DNA of 64,000 bases from Ceratodon purpureus (GCA_014871385.1 CM026431.1:345739-409738); one strand, 5' to 3'. Shown: positions 43,763 to 53,467, counted from the stretch's first letter. Numbers and translations are program-made. The notes: a model not told the origin generated them from the letters alone.

Positions 43763-44626
43763 CATCCATGCCCATGCTTCCCGCATCTACTTGTCGGCGT
43801 AGACATCCTCCCGAATGACACGGTTGAGGTCGTCAGAAAATCCACGAGGATCACCTTCTTCAATTCTCGTGCGCCACCCCAACAACCGAGCGCATTGCCT
43901 TCGAAAAAGGTACCGTAACTATTTTGGCTCTAGAGATTCCGAATTGGTGAATCCTCGGAAACCCTTGGGCAACGGCAATTCCACCAAGTACAAACTCCGT
44001 AGCAGCGCGGCGAGGACCTCCAATTTATCCCGGCCCACCCCTTGTGGCTGCCCCCAGTCCAAGATGATGCGCTCAGCTTCGGGAAAGGGGTGGGGCGTTG
44101 ATGGAGGTGGCGGCCATTGCATGCCCTGGCTTGCTCGCCTGGTGGTGTTGCGTGCAGACCGCCGGGACTTGATGGCGCCCTCCATTGCATGTCCGTCCAA
44201 TTTACTCCTACAGCACACTCCCCTATTCCCTGGTCTCGATTTTCTCTTCGTCCTAGCACCCCGACCTATCTGCCACAGCCGCGCGCATTTACATTCCAAA
44301 GAGTCCGCTGCTACAAAGAGGAGCAGCACGCAACATACCTCATTCACGATGTGTATGAGGGCAACACCCTGCATGGAGCCGCGATGGTGATCAATTCTAG
44401 GGCGGCTGCACAGGCCTCGATTCTTTGAACCTTCTGTCGCTACCTCCTCCATCTCCTCTCCCGTAGCCTTCAACTCTAGCAATCTCCACAATGCCACACC
44501 CCTTGCTCCCAATCCCAAGACACCTCGTGCCCCCGTTGATGCTCTTGGGGCCCTCGAAAAACAAAAAATCCCCTGCAATTCAAACACTCCGGAGACGCAC
44601 ACGCCATCGCAAATTAATGCTTCCAA
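43763..44626 (-). pseudogene. Unrecognised coding remains at the right (5') end of the piggyBac element
   Basis: A minus-strand frame from 44626 continues, past TAG at 43919-43921 (one step from CAG), to another TAG at 43787-43789 beside the LTR insertion. The best protein-like part is AERIILDWGQPQGVGRDKLE, SLYLVELPLPKGFRGF and then WRTRIEEGDPRGFSDDLNRV. Sequence continuing on the other side of the LTR (34834 down) reads AYVQRIRDVGDGVHGETM and VGFFGVDANIANRGLEADPR in a second frame. It is probably an accessory gene of the element. No family is recognised. Confidence 0.4.
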
Positions 44627-45099
44627 CCTCAGTCGCGGCCAACCCCTGATCCCTTGAGTTCACCTCTAAACCCCAGCGTCTCCAGAGCGTTGCTACGCAA
44701 GGAAGTTAGCAGGGTTTCTAAGTTACAGTGCACGCAGGGAGAACCTGGGACACGGGAATGACCCTCAGGGTCTGCCTAGGCATATGAACAAACGGTAATG
44801 AAGATCATGCGTTTGCTGCGAGCTCGAACCCAACCGCATGCACATATGGGAACTTGCCAATCCAAAGTGCTTCTCAATGTGCTGTAACACCAGTTTGCAT
44901 ACGTAACTTTTCCATCTTTTGCCCCCGGAGTGTATTTTCTTTTCTAGGAGATTCCGTATTCTGTGGTATTTGAGTGACTTGCACAGCTCTGATTTGGGAA
45001 ATTTTTTGCTCACCGTGTAGCTGAGAGGCAAGCCCCAATCCGTCGCGGTTTATGCAAGAGTAGGCGATTACTTCTCCGAAAGTTATTCCCCACACTGGT
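44627..45099. other. Right subterminal part of the piggyBac element, no gene seen
   Basis: No supported coding region. It would contain the promoter of the minus-strand genes, but no clear TATA box was found. Confidence 0.35.
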
Positions 45100-45139
45100 G
45101 CCCCAGCGACCATAAAACGGTCGCTTGGGCACTAAAGGG
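45100..45139. repeat. Right terminal inverted repeat and hairpin of the piggyBac element
   Basis: Ends TTGGGCACTAAAGGG directly before TTAA. Just inside is a hairpin with arms AGCGACC and GGTCGCT separated by ATAAAAC. Confidence 0.85.
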
Positions 45140-45143
45140 TTAA

Positions 45144-45618
45144 GAGGAGAAGAACAAGAATATGTTGAGAAGCATGAAGATTCTTAAATGGAGGCTTTAT
45201 CATAATCACCCCTTATCTCAAAAAGATTGTTTAAAGCTAAATTAGGTAGAGTGAGTATTGGAGGTTATGTGGGGGAGGTGGTTGCTTTTATGTCAGGAAC
45301 ATGGGAGAGATGGAAGAAATTCAAGTCCAAGTGTACAAGTTGTGTAAAAAAAAGATTTTTATGAAAAGCAGTGGTTGTAGAGAATTTAGATGGCAATTTT
45401 TTATTTGGAGCATTTTGGAAGAAAAGAAAAGGGGCTGGCGCTCACTAAATTTAAGAGTCACAAATTGCATACACAATTCATGAGGTGGCTTGGAAAACCA
45501 GGCAAGTTCAGAGTGAGGCTCAAAGGGGACTCAAGATTTTGTAAATCATCTGGAGGGTATTGTACAGGGTGAGCCCCTACCCAAAGGGACTCAACCTATG
45601 TAACTCTTGTGATTACAT
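45144..45618. other. Short spacer with a SINE-tail-like segment
   Basis: No gene is seen. 45482-45605 (GAGGTGGCTTGGAAAACCAG, then TACAGGGTGAGCCCCTACCC, AAAGGGACTCAACCTATGTA) resembles the 3' part of the SINE-like units at 47350-48530. Confidence 0.4.
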
Positions 45619-45622
45619 TTAA

Positions 45623-47331
45623 CCCCTAAAGCATCAACTCAACAGTTTTGGTGTGATTTAGGGTCTGGTCAGACTCCTTATGAGTCAAATTTTAATGAAT
45701 GTGGCTGTAACTTTGGAACAACATGGGAAGTTGTCATATCTTTCTAGCAAGACCAAAGTTTCGTTCCATTGGGCCCGTAGTTAAGAAATAATTGGTGTTT
45801 AAAGATCAAAATTCAATCCACGGCAGCTCGGGCAAGTTTGTGGCCGATGAGAGTGGTGTACCAAATCTGTGAAAGTCTACAGTGACTTCCAAATGATCCT
45901 TTCTGAAGTCGTTTTACAATTTTTTTTTTAACCCCTAAACGGCCAAAGTCCTAGAATGGGCGTTTTTGGACTTTGGGCAAGTTCCTAAAATTTCAAATTT
46001 ACTTGAAATTTTTTGAATTTTTTTGTGGAAAAAGTTTTTTTCAAGAGGTTATGGGGATATTTATTTTTTATTTTTTTTGGATGAAGTGAGGAAAAGTTAT
46101 GCTCCTTGGAGCATAAAACGCCCTTCCACGCGCACGCTCAAATCTACCCAAATCTAATTCCTAGGTGAATTAGGTACATGTCTACAAAATCTGATGCCCA
46201 TGCAAGGTGTAAATTCTTGAGAAAATCATCAATTTCCAGAAGGGGTATGTTGAAATTCAAATACAAAGACCGTTTTTTTACAATAAAAATAGCATATGAA
46301 ACATTCTTGGATTGAAAATCCAAACGGTGGAAACATGCTCTAATGGCTCTTCTACACACAAGATTTTTTATTTTTGGAAAAAACGAAAATCTTGATTTTT
46401 GGTGGAATGTCAAAGTTTGTAGTCAGATACAAGATCTTACGGTTGGAAATACCAAAATCGGTTCCAATTTTTCACTATTTGGATTGCTTTCAAAAGGGAC
46501 TATTTGGAGGCAGCTTTGAGCAAAAGCACCCTTGACCGTTTAGGGGTTAAACTTGAATTTGAAAAATCCAACCGTAGGATCTTGTTAAGAACCATCCAAT
46601 TCGTCTACTTATTAAGTTTTGTAAACTTTGACCGTACGGATCTTGGGAATATATATTCAGTCAAAGTTTCAAGTTTTATAAAAACCGTCAAGACAGATCA
46701 ACAGTGATTGGGTCATCTTCATCACCCATTTTTCCTTCACCATTTTCTCCTCTTAAACCACAGTATATGCTGTAAAATTCATATCTATTTTGGATTTATT
46801 TATTTTTTTGGATTTCTTTCCTCTACAATTTCTTTTCTATACAAATGCATGTATACACCGTTCGGATTCCCAAAAATTGATGATCTTCTTAGGCATTTGT
46901 AGTGTGGAAAAAGAGCCAGTGTATATGCATTTCATTTGACTCTCGTCACTAGAAATGTAGTTTTCCAATGCTCTTGTGAATTGTACTGTCTTCAATTTTT
47001 TTGAACATACTCCCAACTCACTCTAGAATCCAAAAATAAAGAGCCTCCAACCACACAATCTCAAAAAATTGGTTGTTTCACCCTCCGAAGGGTGGCTGTC
47101 CCTGCCGGGTAGTACCCAAAAAAACTTTTCAGTCAAATTTAAACCTTATGGTATTCCAAACGGTGAAGAGTTACAATCTAAAATTTTGTGTACACATACA
47201 TGTACAAGTTAGATACTAGATCCTACGGTTAGATTCTTTAAAATATGTTTGTATCTGTATAATTCTACCTTGAACTAAAACAGGGTAGAATTGAGGCAGA
47301 ATTTGGGTTTTATGGCCAAAAACTTTAGGGG
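45623..47331. mobile_element. piggyBac-type MITE (outer), 1.7 kb including a nested copy
   Basis: TTAA lies at 45619-45622 and 47332-47335. The ends are CCCCTAAAG on both strands, close to the CCCTTTAA/GTG ends of the large piggyBac element. It contains no coding capacity and encloses a second element of the same kind (45932-46546). Confidence 0.75.
45932..46546. mobile_element. piggyBac-type MITE (inner), 615 bp
   Basis: TTAA lies at 45928-45931 and 46547-46550. The ends are CCCCTAAACGGCCAAAG on the left and, inverted, CCCCTAAACGGTCAAGG on the right (two mismatches in 17). The interior is AT-rich and non-coding. A diverged relative of its left part is seen at about 59335-59410. Confidence 0.85.
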
Positions 47332-47349
47332 TTAAGATTCACTGATATT

Positions 47350-47708
47350 GTTGCCTGTGTCAACTTGGATTGTCATGGTTAAGGCCGCAGATTGAAAGAT
47401 AACATGGTTATTTGTTGAATCTGTGAGGTTGTAGGTTTGAATCCCCTCGTCGACTTTCATATGGGTCATTGCATGAATTTAGAAGGGAGACCTCATGCTT
47501 CTTGCTAAAAACCTTCTCCCTTGCCTAGGTTTTTTCATGGGACGAGTTTTTCCCCGTGGAGGAAATTCTGTGGAAAAACCCTGGAGGAGCCCTGAGGGTC
47601 AAATAGCGTGGCGGGAAGTGCGTTTGAGAGAGTGTAGAAATTTTCCAAATAGGGTTACATATAGAGTGAGCCCCTCTGAACAGGGGCTCACCTTGTATGT
47701 AAGCTTAT
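47350..47708 (+). mobile_element. tRNA-derived SINE-like unit A
   Basis: A tRNA-like B box (GGTTTGAATCCC, about 47431) is followed by a body with CTTGCCTAGGTTTTTTC, TTTTTCCCCGTGGAGGAAAT and TCTGTGGAAAAACCCTGGAG. It ends with a perfect 9-bp-stem hairpin, GTGAGCCCC / GGGGCTCAC (47666-47674 and 47683-47691). Several neighbours share this body and tail, which supports a SINE family. The A box is weak and the start approximate. Confidence 0.55.
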
Positions 47709-47940
47709 TTGAGAAATTTCTATACTCTTTCAAACGCACCTTTGGTCGAAATATCTAGTGTAGAGGATGCGCCCGGGTTTTCTAGCGGAATTCTTCCGGC
47801 GAGGAAAAACTCGCTCTGCAAAAAAACTTGAACATGTGAAAAGTTTTTAGTCGGATAACACTAGGCAATTTGACCTGATTAAATATACATAGCCACCAAC
47901 ATGATTTGAACTCACAACCTTTTAAAGGAATACTTTCCCT
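47665..47940 (-). mobile_element. SINE-like unit B, tail-to-tail with unit A
   Basis: Read on the minus strand: a B-box-like GAGTTCAAATC (about 47907-47917), then GAGTTTTTCCTCGCCGGAAG, AATTCCGCTAGAAAACCCGG, and a 3' part that merges into the same GTGAGCCCC hairpin. The two units together form a long palindrome centred near 47679. Confidence 0.55.
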
Positions 47941-48079
47941 TTTGAAGGGATACTTTTCCTTTTGAAGAGATACTTCGCCGTTGCGCTAGTGTGTCAAGTA
48001 TCTTCCTTTGCAAAAGCTTTGTCTGGCGGGGGCTTAGCTTGCGTAACCCCCACGCTCGTAGCTAAAATATTTTGTTAAA

Positions 48080-48530
48080 TCAGAGTTAATTACCAAGTTA
48101 GGCTCATCGATGAGGCTAACAACTTCGATGGCTGTTGAGTGACATGGGCGTGCTCCGAAACGGCTTGAGTTCGAATCACATTGCCGTCATTTCTAGGAAT
48201 TCCATATGGGCACTATAAATTTTTTGATTCTAACCTATCAATAAGGTACTGTGTTGGGTGGTACTAGTCTGATTAGGGGCGTGGGTTCAAATCATATTTT
48301 CTATGCATACTCGTGGCTTTGTATGCTTAATCAGGTCGATTGATTGTTGTAACTTGGCTGAAAACTTTTCACCTGCCCAGGATTTTTTGTGGGGCTGATT
48401 TTTATCCGTGGGAGGAATTCCGCTGGAAAACCCGGGAGGTTTCTCTGCAGTAGGTCGGGACGAGAGGTGTATTAGGGTGTATAGGAAATCTTTTAAAGGG
48501 AGTTACGTATAGGATAAGCCCCTCCTGGGT
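48080..48530 (+). mobile_element. SINE-like unit C with two tRNA-like heads
   Basis: B-box-like GAGTTCGAATC (about 48167) and GGGTTCAAATC (about 48281) precede a body like unit A (CACCTGCCCAGGATTTTTTG, GGGAGGAATTCCGCTGGAAA) and the tail GATAAGCCCCTCCTGGGTGG. The doubled head suggests one unit inserted in another or a dimer. Confidence 0.5.
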
Positions 48531-48632
48531 GGGGCTTTGCTCCTGCTCTCATTGCGGGGCTTTGCTCCTCTTCTCATTGTGGGGCTTTGCTCCTCTTCTC
48601 ATTGCGGGGCTTTGTTCGTGCTCTCATTGCAG
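48529..48632 (+). repeat. 26-bp minisatellite, four copies
   Basis: Unit GGGGCTTTGCTCCT, then C/G..CTCTCATTGC, repeated four times with few changes, directly after SINE-like unit C. A frame through it is not considered a gene. Confidence 0.9.
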
Positions 48633-48939
48633 AGGGAAGGTTTCGCCCTTGTTTTTAATGAGCTCAGCATTCAACGAGGATGTGGAGGTAAAGAGGAGCG
48701 TTCTTGGAGCACCAAGAAGCCAGCGATTACATAATAGAGTCTTGTTTTTTGTTGGTGATGGTAGTTTTAAGCGGAGAGTCCTCTTTCTTTTACTTTCTCA
48801 CAGTCGAGTGAGAGAGCTGGTTTCTTTATGCTAGTTCCCGAGGCTATTCTTGGTTTCTCTACGAATCTTTTTAGAATTATCTTTGCTATCTTGCATCAGG
48901 GAGTTTATCTCTTATCCTCGTTTAATGCATTGAGAGAAG
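48633..48939. other. No feature recognised
   Basis: A short stretch between the minisatellite and the hAT element; no coding or repeat signal seen. Confidence 0.35.
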
Positions 48940-48947
48940 GTTCTTGG

Positions 48948-49311
48948 CATGGTTGTCAAAACAGACGGACCGTCGTGGTGACAAGACACAATCAAATGTC
49001 CGTCCGATAAGGGCGTTGACCGGTTGACTCATGGTAAAACAAATTTTCCTAGCGCTAACTTTTGCGTGCGCGAGCGCTCGCGCGTGTCCACTCGGGTGCG
49101 AGTATACAGGCGAGTGCAAAATTTTATTTTTTATAATTTTTATAAATTTTTTTTATAATTTTTTTTGCACTCGCCCATATATTCGCGCCCATCCGAACTC
49201 GCGCGATAGCTCGCGTTGGACTTCCACCAAGTTGTTGTTCATTTCATTTTGGTGCTACTTCCTTCATTGAGCGCGAGCATATCAGCAAACATGCACAAAG
49301 AAACCAGCCAA

Positions 49312-49351
<40 letters not shown>

Positions 49352-50780
49352 TTTTTTCGCACTCGCCCGTTTGCTCGCGCCAGTCCGCACTCGCCCGATA
49401 GCTCGCACCGGACTACTTCCAAGAAGTTGTTCATTGCAATTTTATGCACAAATAATTGTTGGTAGACCAAGGAGCTCAGTTGCTCAGCACGCGATGTGAT
49501 GGAGATCAATGAGTGATGAGAATATTTTTGTAATATGATATTGGAATAAAAATAGTAGCAAAAGGCATAGATAATTAGTTTAGTAGAAGATTTTGGAGTT
49601 AGTTTAATTTTGTTTAAACTAGAGCATTTTGTGTACATTTCCACTATCTTCGCATTGATTGAATCAAAATTTATTTAAACGTCAATTCATTGTTGACTAT
49701 GTCGTTTATCACACTTGATGGCTTTTTATCCATGACTTTTTTTTTATATTTCTCCCATTCTATCCCTTTATTTGTTGATTTTTCTATTCTTCTTCCATTC
49801 TATCTTCTCGTTTTCCTTTTCTTCTATTTCCAGTGGATGATGTATTTATTTATTTTATTAGCCTTCATTGGTCTCACATTCTATCTTTTATTTTTATGCA
49901 TTAAATTTTCCAATTGTCTTCCATTCTATCATCTCGTCCCTTTTAACTTCATTATTATTCCGTTCTATCTTCTCGTTTTCTTTTTCTTCCATTCTTAGTC
50001 TATCATGTATTTATTTTATCATTCCCATTCCATGATGTATTCTTTTATATATTTATTTTTTGTAAACTTATTGTATGTGCCAATTGAATGAAACATGGTA
50101 AATAAATTCAAGAGTAACATGAAATATTAGTTATTTACATATTTAATTAATGAATGCAATCATAAACAAAATATAAAACCATATTTAACAAGAATAACTT
50201 TAATAGTACAAAAATCAAGATTCAAATCATATAAGAACATATCTACATGAATTTTGGAAGTTCAGTTTCATTTCATTTTTGTGCTAGTTTTTTCTACGCA
50301 TACCGACAAGCACGCACCCAACCTCCACCAAGAAGTTGTTCATTTCATTTTGGTGCTTGATTTTTTCCTATGTGCATGCTTACATGCACATGCCCAAAGG
50401 AGGAACTATCACCAAAATGAAATGAACAATTTCTTTGTGAAAGTCTCGCGCAAGCACTCGGGCGCGAGCATGTAGGCGCGCGTGCCAAAAATAAATAAAA
50501 ATAAATAAAAATAAAAAAAATAAAAAATAAAAAATAATATATATATTGCGCGCGCGCGCGCGCGCTCGATGCTCACGCGCGTGCCTACGGGCGCGAGCAG
50601 ACGCGACGACGGGCGCCATCCCATGGTAAACAGTAATAAACTGTGAGGATAATAATTTTACTCGCGCGCGGGAGCTTGTCCGATAAGCGCGTCTGATAGT
50701 CAGGTAAAAAATCGTCCGTCACGTCTGTTACGTGACAAGACGACAATTTTATGCCCCGTCCGTCTATTATGATAACCCTA
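48948..50780. mobile_element. 1.83-kb non-autonomous hAT element, relative of the element at 1-8458
   Basis: A perfect 8-bp duplication, GTTCTTGG, flanks it (48940-48947 and 50781-50788), the hAT hallmark. Left end CATGGTTGTCAAAACAGACG and inverted right end TAGGGTTATCATAATAGACG match at about 15 of 20. The right 65 bp match the right end of the large hAT element closely. The interior has GCGCGAGC arrays near both ends (49060-49120, 49355-49410, 50440-50620) and repeated AAGTTGTTCATTTCATTTTG-type units. It also has a 38-base T-rich run at 49314-49352. No transposase is encoded. Confidence 0.92.
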
Positions 50781-50788
50781 GTTCTTGG

Positions 50789-51889
50789 AGGCGAGTTCGA
50801 AGATAGTGTAGGGTTTTTCTTTAATAGATAGTCGCGCCAAGTTAGTCACTCTTGACCGGACGCCGGCACATCTTGTCAGAATAGGAAACAGATCCCTGTA
50901 GGCGATGGAGCATAGTGAAATTGTGAGGAAGTTCAACTATCGTTCTTATTCTTTAGCTGAGTTTAATTAATAACAGGGTACACAAGTTCTTCATGCAGCA
51001 AATGCATCACCGACCCTTACGTCCGCAAGGACGAGGGAGATCTTATTTTGCCTCCTCGAGGTGAATCCTCGGTTACAACAAGAAGACCTTCGTCCTCCGT
51101 TCTTGGGTGTGAGGGAACCAGACGAGGCGGGCAGACTGGCACAAGCAATTGTTGCTAGTTGTAGTTGACATGTGGATGCGACGACAACATGCGACAACAT
51201 CAATATGTGGTGACAAGAACATGCGAAAAACAACATGCGGTGAGCTCGTCTGAGCAGCTCGCGTATGAGTGGATGCGGTGAGCGAGAGCATTGCTTGTGC
51301 AGCTTGCTTGTGGTGGCGAGTGGATGCGGTGAGCGAGTTCAGCCTATAGTTGATTGGGCGCTTGCGGAGGCCGTGAGGGCAAGAGGTTCTCTTGTGATAC
51401 CACGGAGGCTCTGCGAGTAGGCTATTTAGGCCTTCCTTGGCTCACCTATAATTGTGAAGTCTTCAATTCTTGTGAGGATATTTCCTCATTGTTTCTGTTT
51501 GGTGAGGGATTTTCCCTTTTCAACTTTAGTTTTATGTGCATTGTGCTTTAGAGTTTAGTGAGAATTGTCTCCCCGGGCAGACTGGGTTGAGCTTTTCTCT
51601 CCTTTAAATTCTACTGTTTAGGTAGGAGGCTTGCTTCAAAGCGGGGTGCATCTTGTTCTCTTTAGCTTTCTTCGGCAGTCTATTTCGATTGCATGTTTTG
51701 GTCCTCCTTGGATCTTGGAGCTTAGGCTTCTCACACCCGCATGTGTAGTGTTGGGTTTCTTGGTTACTGACCTTGGTGGTTGATTCCTCCCAGTTACGGT
51801 GGTCCCCTTTGGCGTTTCTCCCGCTCTGAGGTTGTTCAGAGTGTCCCCGAGGTTGCTCCCTGGATCTGGCCTTTCAGGTTTGTTTGTAT
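50789..51889. other. No recognised gene
   Basis: Contains a short direct repeat GAGTGGATGCGGTGAGCGAG (51265-51284 and 51319-51338). Otherwise no motif or element ends were found. Confidence 0.4.
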
Positions 51890-52082
51890 TGGGACTACGT
51901 CCTTTGGTTACTGTTTCTAATCTACTCTCCCGAATATGGGTTTGAAGGTAAGTCCCTCCCGGCAGGAACTCATGCGAAGGGATGTCCTTATCGTAAAGGG
52001 GTAGAGCGTAGCCCGACTCGTGCGTAAGGGGAATCTCCCATTGCGGGAGCCCCGACCAAGAGGGGCTCACCTTGCATAACCG
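51890..52082 (+). mobile_element. SINE-like tail with terminal hairpin (partial)
   Basis: Ends GAGCCCCGACCAAGAGGGGC, then TCACCTTGCATAAC, matching the tail of unit A at 47668-47705. The upstream part has GGGTTTGAAGG and CGGGAGCCCC phrases but no clean tRNA head, so it is partial or diverged. Confidence 0.4.
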
Positions 52083-52129
52083 TCGTGGCCCATTGCCCGT
52101 CTTGAAATATTATAATTACTGTGCACGGG

Positions 52130-52215
52130 ACGAATAATTGAGATCGAGGAAGAAGCCCACTGAGGGCATTTAGCTCACAATCTAATGGTCGTGGGTTCGA
52201 TTCCCCGCGGGAGAT
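52130..52215 (+). mobile_element. tRNA-like head of another SINE-like unit
   Basis: TTTAGCTCA, then TCTAATGGTCGTGGGTTCGA and TTCCC resemble D-arm and T-arm sequences of plant tRNAs, including a perfect B box (GGTTCGATTCC). The acceptor and anticodon arms do not pair, so it is not a tRNA gene. Confidence 0.5.
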
Positions 52216-52466
52216 CTGGACGTATTTATGAATTTTATGCTTTGTTAGCAATTTAGCTGCGAGCTCTATGTGCACGTTGGCATAGATTTAGTCGTGAGAC
52301 CCGAGATTTCAGAAGTTTCTATTTTACATGAGACCCGGGATTTCAGAAGTTTTTGTTTCATAGGTTGATATCTGAAATTTATAAGCCAGCTCATGCTTTT
52401 GGGCGTAGCGGGCATTTGGTGGGGGCGGGAATTCCACCCAAAAGCCCAAGAGGCCAACCGTACAGT

Positions 52467-52591
52467 AAGAGGCCCCGCCTCTAGGGCCTCACGGGATGTG
52501 AGGTCCCTGACGAGGAGGGGTAGGGCATCAACCCGAACCGACGAGGAAAGGACCTCACATCCCGTGAGGCCCGTAGAGGCGGGGGCCTCGT
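52467..52591. repeat. Foldback: about 40-bp inverted repeat with a 37-bp loop
   Basis: AAGAGGCCCCGCCTCTAGGG, then CCTCACGGGATGTGAGGTCC (52467-52507) is mirrored by GGACCTCACATCCCGTGAGG, then CCCGTAGAGGCGGGGGCCTC (52548-52588), with few mismatches. The loop is GAGGAGGGGTAGGGCATCAA-like. Nearby 52696-52715 repeats GGGCCTCACGTTGGGTGAGG. It could form a very stable hairpin. Confidence 0.85.
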
Positions 52592-52699
52592 ACGGCGTAA
52601 CACCCTGTCGCTGTCACCTGCCCGGGACTTTAGACGTGAGATTGTGCCTGTCCAGGTTTTTTCCTGTGAGGTTTCGTGAGGGATGCCGCAGGAGGGCCT

Positions 52700-53430
52700 C
52701 ACGTTGGGTGAGGGGACGTTGCAGCCTATGGACAATTCAGCAACCGGGTGTTACGTTTGGGATATTACACGGGGGGAGCGTGGGGAGAGAATAGTAAATC
52801 CATCCCAAGGGGTTGTGTGGGAGGGTATCCACTGGGAGGTAGCGCAGGCAGGCAGGGCGGGTATACCGTATGGAGGTCCGTCCGTCTGTCCGTCCGTCCA
52901 GGCAGTCAGTCTGTGCGCGCGTGCGTCCGGGCGGGCGAGGGCGGGGGCGAAGAGGGGACTGCGACTGCAGTGGCACCGACGCTGCCAAAGGAACCAAAGG
53001 CGGGAGGGACACTAGGGAGCAGGGATGAGCGGGGTGCCAGGGCAGGGCAGGGCAGGCCAGGCCAGGGGTGTTTTGTCTCCGTGATGCGGAGTGGACTAGT
53101 GTAACTTAGTGTAGTAGAGCACTCACCAGTGTGTCTCAGTGTATGTGCCTTCTTTCTGTCTGTATCTCTCTCTCTCTCTCGCGCTCGGTGCGTCGCGTTG
53201 CGTTGCACCGGGAGGGACTCCCTCGCCCCCTCCCTCCCTCCCTCCCAATTGGGCTGGGCGTCACTGTATTATATTGTATTGTGTCTTCCTCCACTTCACT
53301 GCACTGCACTCCCTTCCCTTCCCTTCCCTCCACCCCCTCCTCCTCTCCCACTTCCACCGCCGGACACTTCCTTCCCCACCTCACCTTGGCGTATTGCACT
53401 GCCTTGATCTCAGCTTCTGCCTGCCACAAC

Positions 53431-53464
<34 letters not shown>

Positions 53465-53467
53465 ACC
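52700..53467 (+). promoter_or_regulatory. PEX7 upstream region and 5' UTR
   Basis: No gene is seen. Simple repeats dominate: GTCCGTCC (52877-52898), GGCAGGGCAGGGCAGG (53038-53060), a CT run (53167-53180), CCCTCCCTCC (53227-53246) and CCCTTCCCTTCCC (53309-53328). A 32-base C run lies just before the start codon. Such pyrimidine-rich stretches are common in plant 5' UTRs. No TATA box is evident. Confidence 0.5.
53433..53464 (+). repeat. 32-base poly-C tract immediately before the PEX7 start codon
   Basis: Thirty-two consecutive C followed by ACC and the ATG at 53468. If it is within the mRNA it is an extreme 5' UTR feature. Its exact length may be an assembly artefact. Confidence 0.95.

Larger units (their letters stand above)
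26012..45139 (-). mobile_element. piggyBac-superfamily DNA transposon, 19.1 kb including nested insertions
   Basis: Flanked by TTAA on both sides (26008-26011 and 45140-45143), the obligate piggyBac target. The termini are CCCTTTAATGCCCAA on the left and, inverted, CCCTTTAGTGCCCAA on the right (one mismatch in 15). Each terminus is followed by a short subterminal hairpin: GCCCAACTGC..TTGGGC on the left, and CAAGCGACC..GGTCGCT on the right. The minus strand encodes a piggyBac DDE transposase (30845-32659) and upstream coding remains. Two later insertions lie inside, a MULE-type MITE (26077-26658) and an LTR retrotransposon (34840-43757). Subtracting them leaves about 9.6 kb, long for piggyBac. 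Nonsense mutations in the transposase indicate this copy is no longer autonomous. Confidence 0.92.

Noticed and set aside
48529..48834. Protein encoded by the minisatellite
   Set aside because: The repetitive frame results from a 26-bp tandem repeat; no start context or homology.
52130..52215. tRNA gene
   Set aside because: The T-arm/B box is excellent but acceptor and anticodon stems do not pair; better explained as a SINE head.
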